Below, in pieces: positions 17,463-26,609 of a stretch of DNA of 64,000 nucleotides. Position numbers and translations under genes: made by a program. Under the pieces are notes generated by a model. That model worked only from the letters and a program-made list of their open reading frames with translations. It made no database searches and was not told where the DNA came from. Each line of letters begins with the position of its first letter. The stretch's first letter is position 1. This DNA is from Oscillospiraceae bacterium (GTDB lineage: Bacteria; Bacillota; Clostridia; Oscillospirales; Acutalibacteraceae), in assembly GCA_009785335.1 (NCBI GenBank), contig WQWM01000004.1, positions 1 through 64,000 on the forward strand, written 5' to 3'.

Positions 17463-17975
17463 TTGGTTGAATTATGGGATATTCTTGATGAAAATGGCAA
17501 TACAACAGGGCGTGTTCATGAACGCGGCAAGCCCATGAACAAAGGTGAGTACCATCTTGAAGTTTACGTTTTGATTGAAAACGACAACGGCGAATATCTT
17601 ATATCACAACGGTCGCCGAACAAGTCACTTCCAAACATGTGGGAACATACTGGTGGTAATGCGGTTGCTGGTGATGATAGCTTGACTACAGCATTGAAAG
17701 AAGTGCAAGAAGAATTGGGTGTAAATCTTGAGCCCAAAAACGGACGATTGCTTCGTCATCACATGCGGTGTCCCGAATGTGGCGGTTTTGTTGATGTTTG
17801 GCTGTTTCGGCAAAACATCGATATTTCAACCGTAATTTTAACCTCCGATGAAACTATAAACGCAATGTGGGTAGGCCATGATAAAATTGACCGAATGATT
17901 GACGAGGGAACATTTGCAACATGGGGTTTATATCCTTATATGAGTGATTTATTAAGAGGGATTGAACCAATGTAA
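17463..17975 (+). CDS. NUDIX hydrolase
   Basis: 170 residues. The segment ELWDILDENGNTTGRVHERG followed by a Nudix box (GGNAVAGDDSLTTALKEVQEELGV) matches the IDI-like/YfcD-type Nudix subgroup. The box has Lys in place of the consensus Arg (KEVQEELG) and lacks the early Glu, so activity may differ from the classic form. Likely a nucleoside-diphosphate-X or isoprenoid-diphosphate hydrolase; substrate not readable. A TTG start at 17463 is preferred because CGGAG lies 7 nt upstream; an ATG at 17436 has no ribosome site. Confidence 0.82.
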   Translation: MVELWDILDENGNTTGRVHERGKPMNKGEYHLEVYVLIENDNGEYLISQRSPNKSLPNMWEHTGGNAVAGDDSLTTALKEVQEELGVNLEPKNGRLLRHHMRCPECGGFVDVWLFRQNIDISTVILTSDETINAMWVGHDKIDRMIDEGTFATWGLYPYMSDLLRGIEPM

Positions 17976-18052
17976 AAGCAAAAATTTTAATGAGGATGCT
18001 CATTGCGACATAAGGCATTTGCCATGTGCAAACTCCCCCCGCCGATAAGCAT

Positions 18053-18084
18053 AAAAAAGTCCAGCTCTAATGGCTGGATTTTTT
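18053..18084. terminator. Bidirectional terminator
   Basis: AAAAAAGTCCAGC ... GCTGGATTTTTT symmetric hairpin between the NUDIX gene and the collagen-like gene. The remaining ~140 bp before 18229 hold no gene; a sporulation promoter may be there but I cannot identify one confidently. Confidence 0.75.
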
Positions 18085-18228
18085 CATTGCCCAACTTATC
18101 AGGATTTTTTCGGTGAAAGGAGAGTAAAAAGAACGAAATTAAGATTCACTTGCACAAAAGCTAGCCATCTTTAATATTATAGTAATGATATGCTTGCATA
18201 TCAGAATTTTATTGAGGAGGAATTATAA

Positions 18229-19971
18229 ATGAAAAATTGTAGTTGCGGTATGCCAGGGCCTTGGCCAGAATGGGACGAGTTCTCTGGTTCTTGCCACAGA
18301 TGCCATATTGGTATAACTGGACCAACGGGTCCGCGTGGCTGCCCCGGTCCACCAGGCTACCCCGGACCAACTGGCGCAACTGGGCTGCAAGGCCCGCAAG
18401 GCATTCAAGGCATCACTGGCGCAACTGGAGCCACCGGAGCCGATGGCACAGCCAGTGCAACTGGTGCCACGGGTGCCACAGGCGCTGATGGTGCCATGGG
18501 ACCAACCGGCCCACAAGGCATCCAGGGCATTCAAGGCGTCCAAGGCCCTGTGGGTGCAACTGGGGCAGGCGGTTTAGCTGGTGCTACCGGAGCTGCTGGC
18601 GCAACGGGTGCGACTGGCCCACAGGGCATCCAAGGTATTCAAGGTCTAACTGGTGCGACTGGCGCAACAGGTTTAGATGGCGCAGTTGGTGCTGATGGTG
18701 CAACGGGTGCGACTGGCCCACAAGGCATCCAGGGCATTCAAGGTGCAACCGGCGCAACAGGTTTAGATGGCGCAGTTGGTGCTGATGGCGTAGCGGGTGC
18801 AACTGGGCCACAGGGCATCCAGGGTATTCAAGGCCCGACTGGTGCGACTGGCGCAGCAGGTGCAACTGGCGCAGCAGGTGCAACTGGCGTAACAGGTCCT
18901 GACGGCGCATTGGGCCCAACAGGTCCACAAGGTATTCAAGGTGTTGCAGGGACTGTCGGCACAATTGTCGGCTCGTATCCTGACCTTGCGACGCTGATGG
19001 CGAATGTGCCTGTGGGTGTGCCGGGCGAATTTTATTATATTAATCCCGACCTTTATGTGTGGGATTCGGTTAACAACGTGTGGCAAGATGTTGGACCGAT
19101 TGCTGGTCCACAAGGCATTCAGGGTATCCAAGGCGTTCAAGGTGCTCAAGGTACCACTGGTGCGACGGGTGCTGATGGCGCAATCGGTCCGACAGGTGCA
19201 ACCGGCGCAACTGGTGCCGATGGTGCAATCGGTCCAACTGGTGCAACCGGCGCAACTGGTGCCGATGGTGCAATCGGTCCAACTGGTGCAACCGGCGCAA
19301 CTGGTGCCGATGGTGCAATCGGTCCAACTGGTGCAACTGGCTCGACTGGTGCAACTGGCGCAACGGGTGCTGATGGCGCAATCGGTCCAACCGGTGCAAC
19401 TGGCTCGACTGGTGCAACTGGCGCAACGGGTGCCGATGGTGCAATCGGTCCAACTGGCGCAACCGGTGCCACCGGTGCAACTGGTGCCGATGGCGCAATC
19501 GGTCCAACCGGTGCAACTGGCGCGACTGGAACCGTGCCTGCGGCTGTATATGGCACGTTTATGGGATTTTCAACCAGCACGTATTCAGGAGGAACGACGG
19601 CCAGTGGTGTTATCATTCCGGTCACTGCTGAAGGCTCAGATACGTCGCCGACCAGTGCTTTCACCGTCAACCCGGATGGCAGCGTAACCGTGAACCAAGC
19701 CGGAACCTACCTCGTCACAGGGAAGGTGCAGGCAGCCAGCGGCGCAAACTTTGCGCTGCAAGTGAATAACGGAGGCAGTAATGTCACGTATTACAATGCC
19801 TACAGCACACCTGCGGCCGGCGGAACCGGTTCTGTAACGACTATCTTAACACTAAATGCTGGAGACACAATTTCAAATGGCATGATCAGCGCAGGACCAA
19901 CTGCAATGCAAACAGGCGCAGGCGGGATAACCACAGCCTCGTCGGCAATTACGTTGTATAAAATTGCTTAG
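18229..19971 (+). CDS. BclA-like collagen-repeat exosporium protein
   Basis: 580 residues. A short Cys-containing head (1-30) is followed by G-x-y collagen repeats (about 31-245), a non-collagen insert (about 246-290, [16 protein letters not shown] ... [12 protein letters not shown]), more [12 protein letters not shown] repeats (about 291-435) and a C-terminal beta-sandwich domain (about 436-580). The tail, with [13 protein letters not shown] and ITLYKIA, resembles the C1q/TNF-like BclA C-terminal domain. In Bacillus and Clostridium such proteins form trimeric hair-like filaments on the spore exosporium. AGGAGG precedes the ATG. The coding DNA is highly repetitive and prone to length change. 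Confidence 0.88.
   Translation: MKNCSCGMPGPWPEWDEFSGSCHRCHIGITGPTGPRGCPGPPGYPGPTGATGLQGPQGIQGITGATGATGADGTASATGATGATGADGAMGPTGPQGIQGIQGVQGPVGATGAGGLAGATGAAGATGATGPQGIQGIQGLTGATGATGLDGAVGADGATGATGPQGIQGIQGATGATGLDGAVGADGVAGATGPQGIQGIQGPTGATGAAGATGAAGATGVTGPDGALGPTGPQGIQGVAGTVGTIVGSYPDLATLMANVPVGVPGEFYYINPDLYVWDSVNNVWQDVGPIAGPQGIQGIQGVQGAQGTTGATGADGAIGPTGATGATGADGAIGPTGATGATGADGAIGPTGATGATGADGAIGPTGATGSTGATGATGADGAIGPTGATGSTGATGATGADGAIGPTGATGATGATGADGAIGPTGATGATGTVPAAVYGTFMGFSTSTYSGGTTASGVIIPVTAEGSDTSPTSAFTVNPDGSVTVNQAGTYLVTGKVQAASGANFALQVNNGGSNVTYYNAYSTPAAGGTGSVTTILTLNAGDTISNGMISAGPTAMQTGAGGITTASSAITLYKIA
18400..19535. repeat. In-frame collagen-coding tandem repeats
   Basis: Units of 9-36 bp (GGTGCAACTGGCGCAACTGG-type and a GCAATCGGTCCAACTGGTGC-type unit) are repeated dozens of times. 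Blocks around 19200-19330 are almost identical, pointing to recent expansion. Confidence 0.9.
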
Positions 19972-19978
19972 CCCTAAT

Positions 19979-20004
19979 GAAAAGCCTGCGAAAGCAGGCT
20001 TTTC
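19979..20004. terminator. Bidirectional terminator between convergent genes
   Basis: GAAAAGCCTGC/GCAGGCTTTTC hairpin serving the collagen-like gene (+) and the U32 gene (-). Confidence 0.8.
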
Positions 20005-20010
20005 TATATT

Positions 20011-21972
20011 TCACTTATACCAACCCCGCGTAAACTCCCCAGTGCATGTTTCGCTGTGCAACCAGGCCGCAATCGCTCGTGCACATTCTTCTTGGCTTTC
20101 TACCGTGAAGCTCATCAATGCAACGTCCATCGGGGGCAGCTTGTCCTTCATATCGCAAAGCCACAACGGCCGTGAATTATAAACCTCAGCGCAATCGCCG
20201 CGCATGCGCACCGGGAATTTAATGCCCTTTCGGTCAACTAACTCTGTGGGCAGTTGATGGCGGATTAACATCAATCTTTGCCGCCCATACACCATCGCAC
20301 CAACGGGGATTTCACTATGCAGGTTTCGCAAACCACCTTGAGTTATCTCGCTAGACACCACTGCCGCCCCCACACCCAGCTCCACCACGGCAGCCAGGCT
20401 TGCGCGATTGCATAGGTTCATGCCCTCCCCTGCCACAGGGACTAAACCCGCCGCCAGTGCTAATGCCACGCCATCCAAGGTGTGCGCCATCGCCTGTTGC
20501 ACGCCCGCTGCTTTTGCAGCTTGCAATTGGCAAAGCACCTGCTCGTGTGCACCAAAAATGCCCGCGGGAATCGTCACTTGCGCAGCCAATTTTCGCAGCA
20601 CAGCCGATGCTGTTTCGCAGGGCAGAAAGATCTTTGCACCCGGCGGCAACGCATCCGGCACTTGTTCATAGGAGTTGAATCGCAGCCATAATTCCGTGCT
20701 ATTTTTCGGCGAAGAAGCCGTCTGCTCAACTGGCTGCGCAACGCTACATGGCGCAATTTCACACGCGGCCAGTTTATCCTCCAGCGCAGCCAATGCCTCG
20801 CGCCGCAATGCATTGATTGCACGCACAGGCAACCATGTTCCCTCATCTCGCTCAACTGAAACCTTCTGTGCATCAAACACTGTGCCGCCCAGCTTGGTGA
20901 GCTGCCGCCGCAAGGTATCTTCATCTGTTGTGCCATGCGTGGGAACCTCGCCCAGCACCGTTACGCTGTGTCCACGCGCTGCCACCGTCAATTGAACCGG
21001 CTGCCCAACAGCACAAAGCATGTGCATGATAACAGGCACACAAGGCAATTCTTTTTCATACAATCGGCGCATGTCCTTCAGCAGTTGTGCCGACGCTACG
21101 TCTTCTTTTTGCCTAGCACCGAACATGTTCTGATTTCTCTTCGCCTGGAAATAACCCTGTGTAAACCCACTGCGGCTGAACGCTTGGCGCAGCTCATCTT
21201 CGCTCACCGGCGATTGCACATCATCCAGTTTGCTGCGAAACGCGCTCACCGCAGCAGCAACATATTCCGGCCGTTTTTGCCGCCCTTCAATTTTCAGTGA
21301 GGCTAGTTCGCTCAGTGGAGGCTTGTCCACTTCATGCAGCAGCGAAAGGTCTTTTAGGCTGATGCCGGGCATGAACGGCAACCTGCATGGCTGCGCACAA
21401 TTGCCGCGATTGCCACTGCGTGCGCCCAGCGCAGCACTCATCAAGCACTGGCCCGACACACTCACACACAACGCCCCATGCACAAATGCCTCCAGTTCAA
21501 TGGGCGCGCTTTTCACCAGTGCTGCAATTTCTGCTTTCGTGCACTCGCGTGGAATCACCACCCGGCTGCAACCGAGCCGTTTGAGCAAATCCATCCCCCA
21601 TTGGGTCTGCACAGCGCACTGCGTTGAGGCGTGTATGTTTACACCCGGCAGTTGTTCTGTTAATTGTTTCATTAGGCCGAGGTCTTGCACAATCAGTGCC
21701 TCTGCACCGGCTGCCATCGCATCTTGAGCAAGCAAAAGCGCCTGCGGCAACTCGCTGTCGGCCAACATGGTGTTGAGCGCGACGTACATCTTCACGCCCC
21801 TGATTTTGCATGCACGCCCGGCTTGCTGTAATTCTTCATGGCTAAAGTTTTGCGCGGTTGTGCGTGCGTTGCATGCCTCGCCGCCGAGGTAAACCGCGTC
21901 AGCGCCGCAGCGCAGCGCCGCAAGCAGTGCTTCTGGCGATCCCGCCGGTGCAAGCAACTCTGGTTTGCTCAT
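20011..21972 (-). CDS. U32-family protein (RlhA/YdcP-like)
   Basis: 653 residues, the same length class as E. coli RlhA (YdcP). It begins with the family hallmark PELLAPAGSPEALLAALRCGADAVYLG and carries the U32 Cys cluster (GALCVSVSGQCLMSA ... GNRGNCAQPCR, about 170-205). A central DUF3656-like region follows, and the C-terminus keeps FTRGWYK. Although annotated historically as collagenase-like peptidases, studied members hydroxylate RNA (RlhA on 23S rRNA, TrhP on tRNA) using Fe-S chemistry; RNA hydroxylation is the likelier job. The ATG at 21972 has GGAGGG upstream. Confidence 0.88.
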   Translation of the reverse strand: MSKPELLAPAGSPEALLAALRCGADAVYLGGEACNARTTAQNFSHEELQQAGRACKIRGVKMYVALNTMLADSELPQALLLAQDAMAAGAEALIVQDLGLMKQLTEQLPGVNIHASTQCAVQTQWGMDLLKRLGCSRVVIPRECTKAEIAALVKSAPIELEAFVHGALCVSVSGQCLMSAALGARSGNRGNCAQPCRLPFMPGISLKDLSLLHEVDKPPLSELASLKIEGRQKRPEYVAAAVSAFRSKLDDVQSPVSEDELRQAFSRSGFTQGYFQAKRNQNMFGARQKEDVASAQLLKDMRRLYEKELPCVPVIMHMLCAVGQPVQLTVAARGHSVTVLGEVPTHGTTDEDTLRRQLTKLGGTVFDAQKVSVERDEGTWLPVRAINALRREALAALEDKLAACEIAPCSVAQPVEQTASSPKNSTELWLRFNSYEQVPDALPPGAKIFLPCETASAVLRKLAAQVTIPAGIFGAHEQVLCQLQAAKAAGVQQAMAHTLDGVALALAAGLVPVAGEGMNLCNRASLAAVVELGVGAAVVSSEITQGGLRNLHSEIPVGAMVYGRQRLMLIRHQLPTELVDRKGIKFPVRMRGDCAEVYNSRPLWLCDMKDKLPPMDVALMSFTVESQEECARAIAAWLHSETCTGEFTRGWYK

Positions 21973-22074
21973 GTGCCCTCCAATAAACAACTTTCCTCCA
22001 TTGTATCACAAAGCGACTGTCATGTCAAACTAGCTCATCTGCAAAAACTGGCTACGCCGAATTAGTTAGATTAC

Positions 22075-22195
22075 ATGAACGGCGCTGCAAAGCAACGCCC
22101 TACAGGAAATGCGCCAAAGGCGCTGGGGGCATCAATCTTCGGCCTCGGGCCGTTTCCCTGTAGGGCGTGCCTTTGGCGCGCCGCTCATATGAAAA
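22075..22195. repeat. Long GC-rich inverted repeat
   Basis: Arms containing ACGCCCTACAG ... CTGTAGGGCGT face each other over about 120 bp, with an inner GCGCCAAAGGCGC hairpin. No coding capacity. The surrounding 21973-22466 gap holds this repeat, the dispersed ~38-bp elements, and promoter-like TATAAT/TATACT boxes for the next gene. Confidence 0.7.
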
Positions 22196-22310
22196 TCAAG
22201 TAATTTCTCCTCAGCCCGCTTTCACGAACTTTTTGCTTCACTGCCTTGAATTGTTCACAATATGGTGGTATAATAGACGCTAGGCGTTAGATTTTAGATA
22301 TTAGATGATT

Positions 22311-22350
22311 AGGACACAGCGAAGCGACTTGCTCGCCGCAGGCGTGGTAT
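22311..22350 (-). repeat. Dispersed ~38-bp element (copy)
   Basis: Reverse copy of CACCTGCGGTG ... GTCGCTTCGCTGTGTCCTAT, adjoining a GTGGTATAAT box. A second half-copy with CACCGCAGGTG lies at 22420-22430, adjoining TGTGGTATACT, which may be the promoter of the lipoprotein gene. Confidence 0.7.
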
Positions 22351-22466
22351 AATGATACTGTGGAACACCGACGCGTGCATGAATGCTTGCGAATATTTCT
22401 ACGCAAAGCGCGAATTGCTCACCGCAGGTGTGGTATACTAAAGGCAACAAGAAAAGGAGAATTTTT

Positions 22467-23051
22467 ATGAAAAAGATTACACTGGTTGTTGCGCTGCTGC
22501 TTTCGCTTGCCTTGGTGCTGGCGGCTTGCGGCACACCCGCTGAAAATGACAACGACTACGACTATTATTATGGCTATGACAACGATAGCTTTGACTGGGA
22601 CAACTGGGAACCCGACCTCAACGACAATGACCCTTGGGGCGGCGGCGAATGGGTTGACCCCACCGGCAATCCCGACCCTTATCTGGTGGAACTGATGCAT
22701 GAACTTTATGCAGGCGTTGAAGATTTGCCGATGGTTGAAAACTTTGAACTGACTGCTGCGAACTTCAGCCACTTTGTGTTCATTGATTATATCGAAGGCT
22801 CGCGTGGCATTGCGTCGCAGGCACTGATTAGTGCGATTCCACATGCGGTTGTGCTGCTGCAGCTGCCCGAAGGCGCAAACGCATCTGCTGTTGCTGCCGA
22901 GATGGAAGCCGCCGCAGACCCCGCCATGTGGATTTGCGTGGAAGCAGAAAAAATGGCTGTGTTCCACAGCGGCAACTATGTGGTGATGGCCATGTCCTTT
23001 GAAGCCGTGGTTGACGGTGTGGGTGCCAACGTGCCCAACGCGTTGGGATAG
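22467..23051 (+). CDS. Acidic lipoprotein
   Basis: 194 residues. A lipoprotein signal peptide ends LVLAACG, with lipid-modified Cys at about residue 21. The mature N-terminus is a disordered Asp/Tyr/Asn-rich stretch (DNDYDYYYGYDNDSFDWDN) followed by a small alpha/beta domain ending VVMAMSFEAVVDGVG. No family recognised; the C-terminal part has the feel of a small DUF4358-like lipoprotein. It is 6 nt upstream of the MBOAT gene, so it is probably cotranscribed with the O-acetylation pair and may belong to the same envelope machinery. AAGGAGA ribosome site. Confidence 0.75.
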   Translation: MKKITLVVALLLSLALVLAACGTPAENDNDYDYYYGYDNDSFDWDNWEPDLNDNDPWGGGEWVDPTGNPDPYLVELMHELYAGVEDLPMVENFELTAANFSHFVFIDYIEGSRGIASQALISAIPHAVVLLQLPEGANASAVAAEMEAAADPAMWICVEAEKMAVFHSGNYVVMAMSFEAVVDGVGANVPNALG

Positions 23052-23057
23052 TACACC

Positions 23058-24449
23058 ATGGTTTTTTCATCGTTGCCCTTTTTATATGTCTTTTTACCAG
23101 CAGTGCTGTTGACCTATTTCGCCGCGCCAAAGCGATATAGAAACGCAGTACTGCTGGCGTTTAGCTTGCTGTTTTACTTTTTTGGCGAGCCAGTTTACAC
23201 GGTACTGTTACTTATTTCATCAATCTCTGACTTTTGCTTCAGCCTACTCATTGAGAAATATCGCGACAGGCCTCGGCTTGCTAAAACATTTTTGATCACC
23301 GCCATGGTGGTTAGCTTGGCCATGCTTGGTTTTTTCAAGTACATCGATTTTTTTATCGGCATCATCAACAGCGCACTCGGCACTGCAATTCCGTTGTTGT
23401 ATGTTCCCCTGCCCATTGGCATCAGCTTTTTCACCTTCCAAACCATGAGCTACACGATAGATGTGTATCGCGGCCGCGTGCATGCGCAACGCAATTTAAT
23501 CACATTCGCGACTTTTGTTTGCCTATTCCCGCAGCTGGTGGCAGGGCCCATTGTGCGTTATGCCGACATTGGCGAGCAACTGCGCGAACGCCGCGAAATC
23601 ATGCCAGACATTGCTGCAGGCATCTGGCGCTTTTGCGTGGGATTGCTGAAAAAAGTGCTCATCGCGAACCCCATGGGTGAATTGGTGGAAATTTTTCGCG
23701 ACTCCGACGAACGCACGGTGCTGTTCTATTGGCTGTATGCCCTTGCCTTCACCTTGCAGCTGTATTATGACTTTTCGGGATACAGCGACATGGCCATTGG
23801 CCTCGGGCGCATCTTTGGCTTCAAGTTCCCCGAAAACTTTAATTATCCCTACATCTCACGCTCCGTCACCGAATTCTGGCGCCGCTGGCACATGACGCTG
23901 GGCAATTGGTTTCGAGACTACGTGTACATCCCCATGGGCGGCAACCGTGTGGGTCGCCTGCGCTGGCTTTGGAACATCGTCGTGGTGTGGGCACTCACCG
24001 GCTTTTGGCATGGCGCCGGCTGGAACTACATTCTGTGGGGCGCGATGATGGCCGTGATGCTTGTGCTGGAGAAATTCGTGCTGCGCCGCGTGCTGGAACG
24101 CATTGGTCCCCTCGCACATGTCTACACCATGTTTGTGATTATCGTCAGCCTAGTGCTGTTCAATGGCGGTGCCACGGGCACAACCTTAACTGACCTACAG
24201 GGCTTGTTTGGCATTGGCGTTGCTCTCGTTGGCCCGCAGTCACTGTACTATCTACGCAGCTTTGCTTGGTTGTTTATCATGGGCATTTTCTGCTGCATGC
24301 CCTGGCTCAAACGCTTGGGCGACCACATGGCAGAAAAAAACTCACGCTTCACGCTGCTGCAGCCTGTGCTGGTTGCCATCATCTTAATTCTGGTCACCGC
24401 CAACCTAGTAGATGGCTCATTTAACCCGTTCATTTATTTTCGGTTTTAG
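23058..24449 (+). CDS. MBOAT O-acyltransferase (AlgI/PatA-like)
   Basis: 463 residues, polytopic with about ten membrane helices. MBOAT hallmarks: FPQLVAGPIVRY, FWRRWHMTLGNWFRDYVYIPMGGNR-like region (given here as its parts FWRRWHMTLG and YVYIPMGGNR, about 272-298) and the catalytic-His segment FWHGAGWNYILWG (about 314-326). It would move acetyl groups from cytoplasmic acetyl-CoA across the membrane for O-acetylation of an exported polysaccharide or cell-wall glycan. The following gene encodes the expected extracellular partner. The start is ATG 23058 with only a weak ribosome site, compatible with coupling to the upstream lipoprotein. Confidence 0.92.
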   Translation: MVFSSLPFLYVFLPAVLLTYFAAPKRYRNAVLLAFSLLFYFFGEPVYTVLLLISSISDFCFSLLIEKYRDRPRLAKTFLITAMVVSLAMLGFFKYIDFFIGIINSALGTAIPLLYVPLPIGISFFTFQTMSYTIDVYRGRVHAQRNLITFATFVCLFPQLVAGPIVRYADIGEQLRERREIMPDIAAGIWRFCVGLLKKVLIANPMGELVEIFRDSDERTVLFYWLYALAFTLQLYYDFSGYSDMAIGLGRIFGFKFPENFNYPYISRSVTEFWRRWHMTLGNWFRDYVYIPMGGNRVGRLRWLWNIVVVWALTGFWHGAGWNYILWGAMMAVMLVLEKFVLRRVLERIGPLAHVYTMFVIIVSLVLFNGGATGTTLTDLQGLFGIGVALVGPQSLYYLRSFAWLFIMGIFCCMPWLKRLGDHMAEKNSRFTLLQPVLVAIILILVTANLVDGSFNPFIYFRF

Positions 24450-24457
24450 GGGATCTT

Positions 24458-25561
24458 ATGGAAAAAGCACGTAACAAACTCACCATCATCGTCTTCGCTG
24501 CGCTCCTGCTAGTGCTGGGGGTGGCATTTTTCATCATGCCGAATAACCACCGCTCGCAGGCTGAGCGGCGTTTGCTTGCTCGCCCACCACAACTGACCGC
24601 ACAGCGTGTGTTCAGCGGTGAATTTGCGCGCGATTTCGAAGTGTATATGCAAGACCAGTTCCCCGCACGCGAGCAGTTTCGCACCATTAACGCACTCACA
24701 CGGCACTATGGCATGCGTCAGCGCGATCACAATGGCTATTACTTTGTGGCGGGGCATTTGTCGCAGATGGAGTTCCCGCTTAACCCACAGGCGGTGCACA
24801 ATAACGCCGCATGGCTTGCAGGCCTCAGCCGCCAGTTTTTCGAAGACATGAATGTCTACTACGCCATTTTCCCCGACAAAAATTATTTTTTGGCGCCGCC
24901 ACATGGCTTTTTGTCGCTGGATTACGATGCCATGCTGCGTCTTATTCACCGGCAGATGGGGCAGCACACCTTCATTGATTTATTCGATGTGATGTCGCTT
25001 GATGATTTTTATCGCACGGATATTCACTGGCGACAGGAGGAGATTTTCCCGGTTGCTGCGCGTTTGGCAAACACAATGGGCGTCACTCTGCCCGCACAGG
25101 ATAGCTTCACCGCGCATAGGCTATACCCGTTCTACGGCAGTTTTCATGGCCATGCCGCTCTGCCTGTGCCGCCGGATGAGCTAATTTTCCTCACCAATGA
25201 CTACACGGAAAACGCCATTGTCTATGTCTTGGATAATCAACTGCAGTGGCAGCGCAGCGCAGTGTATACCACCGAGCTGTTTGGCGAAATGGATAGCTAT
25301 GACGTGTTTTTAGCCGGTGCACAAGCACTGATTACCATTGAAGTGCTCAACGCCCAAACCAACCGCGAGCTGATTATTTTCCGCGACTCATTTGGCTCCA
25401 GTATTGCACCGCTGCTATTGGGAGCATACTCACGCGTTACGCTGGTGGATATTCGCTACATCCCCAGCCGCCTGTTGCCGCAATTTATCGATTTCGATGG
25501 ACAGGATGTTCTGTTTTTGTTCAGCACAGTGCTGATGAACCGGCCGGATTTATTCCGATAA
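24458..25561 (+). CDS. AlgJ/AlgX/DHHW-type acetyltransferase partner
   Basis: 367 residues with one N-terminal membrane helix (about 9-29) and an extracellular SGNH-like domain. The catalytic D-x-H-W motif appears as YRTDIHW (about 184-190) and the serine loop as IFRDSFGSS (about 308-316). Such proteins complete acetyl transfer to the glycan outside the membrane after the MBOAT protein. Gap to the MBOAT gene is 8 nt. The glycan acceptor is not identifiable; no alginate or cellulose synthase is nearby. Confidence 0.88.
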   Translation: MEKARNKLTIIVFAALLLVLGVAFFIMPNNHRSQAERRLLARPPQLTAQRVFSGEFARDFEVYMQDQFPAREQFRTINALTRHYGMRQRDHNGYYFVAGHLSQMEFPLNPQAVHNNAAWLAGLSRQFFEDMNVYYAIFPDKNYFLAPPHGFLSLDYDAMLRLIHRQMGQHTFIDLFDVMSLDDFYRTDIHWRQEEIFPVAARLANTMGVTLPAQDSFTAHRLYPFYGSFHGHAALPVPPDELIFLTNDYTENAIVYVLDNQLQWQRSAVYTTELFGEMDSYDVFLAGAQALITIEVLNAQTNRELIIFRDSFGSSIAPLLLGAYSRVTLVDIRYIPSRLLPQFIDFDGQDVLFLFSTVLMNRPDLFR

Positions 25562-25578
25562 CGAATCGCATAAAATAA

Positions 25579-25619
25579 CAACCACATGCGCAATTAAGCG
25601 AACGTGGTTGCTATTTTTT
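25579..25619. terminator. Bidirectional terminator between algJ-like and perR
   Basis: CAACCAC ... GTGGTTG stem followed by a T run; the minus-strand side serves perR. Confidence 0.7.
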
Positions 25620-25983
25620 ATGCTTTGCATGTGCTGCAAACACCGCTGAAAGCAATGTTCGAAATCGCAAAGCCATCAATGCCTTGAATTTTTGCCAACA
25701 CATCGGCAAAATCGTACTCAACATCGACGATTCGCTTGCAAGTTTCGCAGATAAAATGGTGGTGCGCATGGCAATTGTGGTCAAAGTGTGTTTGCCCATC
25801 AAGATTGCCGATGTTAATCAGCTCGCCCGCCTCCACCATTTGGCTAAGATTACGATAAACCGTCGCCTTGCTGATGGTGGGGTGTTGCTGCACCACATGC
25901 TGATAAACTTGCTCAGCACTTGCGTGGATATCTAGCTCTTTCATGGCCTGCAGAATTAACTGACGTTGAATGGTGTTTCTCAT
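25618..25983 (-). CDS. perR: Fur-family peroxide regulator PerR
   Basis: 121 residues, slightly short for PerR. A winged helix (about 1-75, with TISKATVYRNLSQM) is followed by the metal/dimerisation domain: THFDHN, HAHHHF, ICETC and a C-terminal VCSTC. The two CxxC pairs form the structural zinc site. The His/Asp-rich segment fits the regulatory Fe/Mn site whose oxidation releases PerR from DNA. It follows rubrerythrin by 2 nt in one operon, so it likely controls its own peroxide-defence operon. Confidence 0.88.
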   Translation of the reverse strand: MRNTIQRQLILQAMKELDIHASAEQVYQHVVQQHPTISKATVYRNLSQMVEAGELINIGNLDGQTHFDHNCHAHHHFICETCKRIVDVEYDFADVLAKIQGIDGFAISNIAFSGVCSTCKA

Positions 25984-25985
25984 GG

Positions 25986-26531
25986 CTAAAAGTACCGCTT
26001 CAGCAGTCCTGCAAATGCCATGCCATGCCGCGCTTCATCTTTGCACATCTCGTGCACGGTGTCATGAATTGCGTCAAGATTGAGTGCCTTGGCGCGCTTG
26101 GAAATGTCTAACTTGCCTTGTGTTGCGCCGTGTTCAGCCAGCACGCGCATTTCCAGGTTTTTCTTGGTCGAAACATCCACCACTTCGCCAAGCAGTTCCG
26201 CAAATTTGGCCGCATGTTCTGCTTCTTCAAACGCAATTCTTTTGTAGGCCTCCGCCACCTCGGGATAGCCCTCCCGGTCGGCCTGGCGGCTCATGGCCAG
26301 ATACATGCCAACCTCGGTGCATTCGCCCATGAAGTTTTGGCGCAAGCCCTCCACAATTTCGGGGTCAACGCCTTGCGCAACGCCGATTCTGTGTTCATCT
26401 GCAAAGGCCAACGCTTCGCTCGGCTGCTCAATGAATTTGTCCGCAGGCACGCCGCACAGCGGGCAGAATTCTGGTGGTGCGTCTCCTTCGTGTACATAAC
26501 CGCAAACTGTGCAAATAAATTTTTTCATCAT
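25986..26531 (-). CDS. Reverse rubrerythrin (NADH peroxidase type)
   Basis: 181 residues. The rubredoxin domain comes first ([22 protein letters not shown], with two CxxC pairs; quoted here as ICTVCGY and EFCPLCG, about 6-28) and the ferritin-like diiron domain second ([30 protein letters not shown]). This order is the reverse of classical rubrerythrin and matches clostridial revRbr, which reduces hydrogen peroxide in anaerobes. AGGAG precedes the start. First gene of the rbr-perR operon. Confidence 0.92.
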   Translation of the reverse strand: MMKKFICTVCGYVHEGDAPPEFCPLCGVPADKFIEQPSEALAFADEHRIGVAQGVDPEIVEGLRQNFMGECTEVGMYLAMSRQADREGYPEVAEAYKRIAFEEAEHAAKFAELLGEVVDVSTKKNLEMRVLAEHGATQGKLDISKRAKALNLDAIHDTVHEMCKDEARHGMAFAGLLKRYF

Positions 26532-26572
26532 ATTTTCTCCTTTTTGATAATAACTCTCACTTGAGTGTTTTT

Positions 26573-26601
26573 ATCATATCATAAAAACTTGCCCTTGTCA
26601 A
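26573..26601 (-). promoter_or_regulatory. Sigma-A promoter of rbr-perR
   Basis: On the minus strand TTGACA, 17-bp spacer, TATGAT. Between it and the start are an A/T-rich palindrome-like segment (CTCACTTGAG, 26555-26564) and TTATTATCA, candidate parts of a PerR operator, though not a full match to the Bacillus box. Confidence 0.75.
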
Positions 26602-26609
26602 GTGCAATT

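Noticed and set aside
18400-19535. Long open frames on the opposite strand and in other frames across the collagen-like gene
   Set aside because: They arise from the G-x-y repeat; only the plus-strand frame has a ribosome site, collagen triplets and a folded C-terminal domain.
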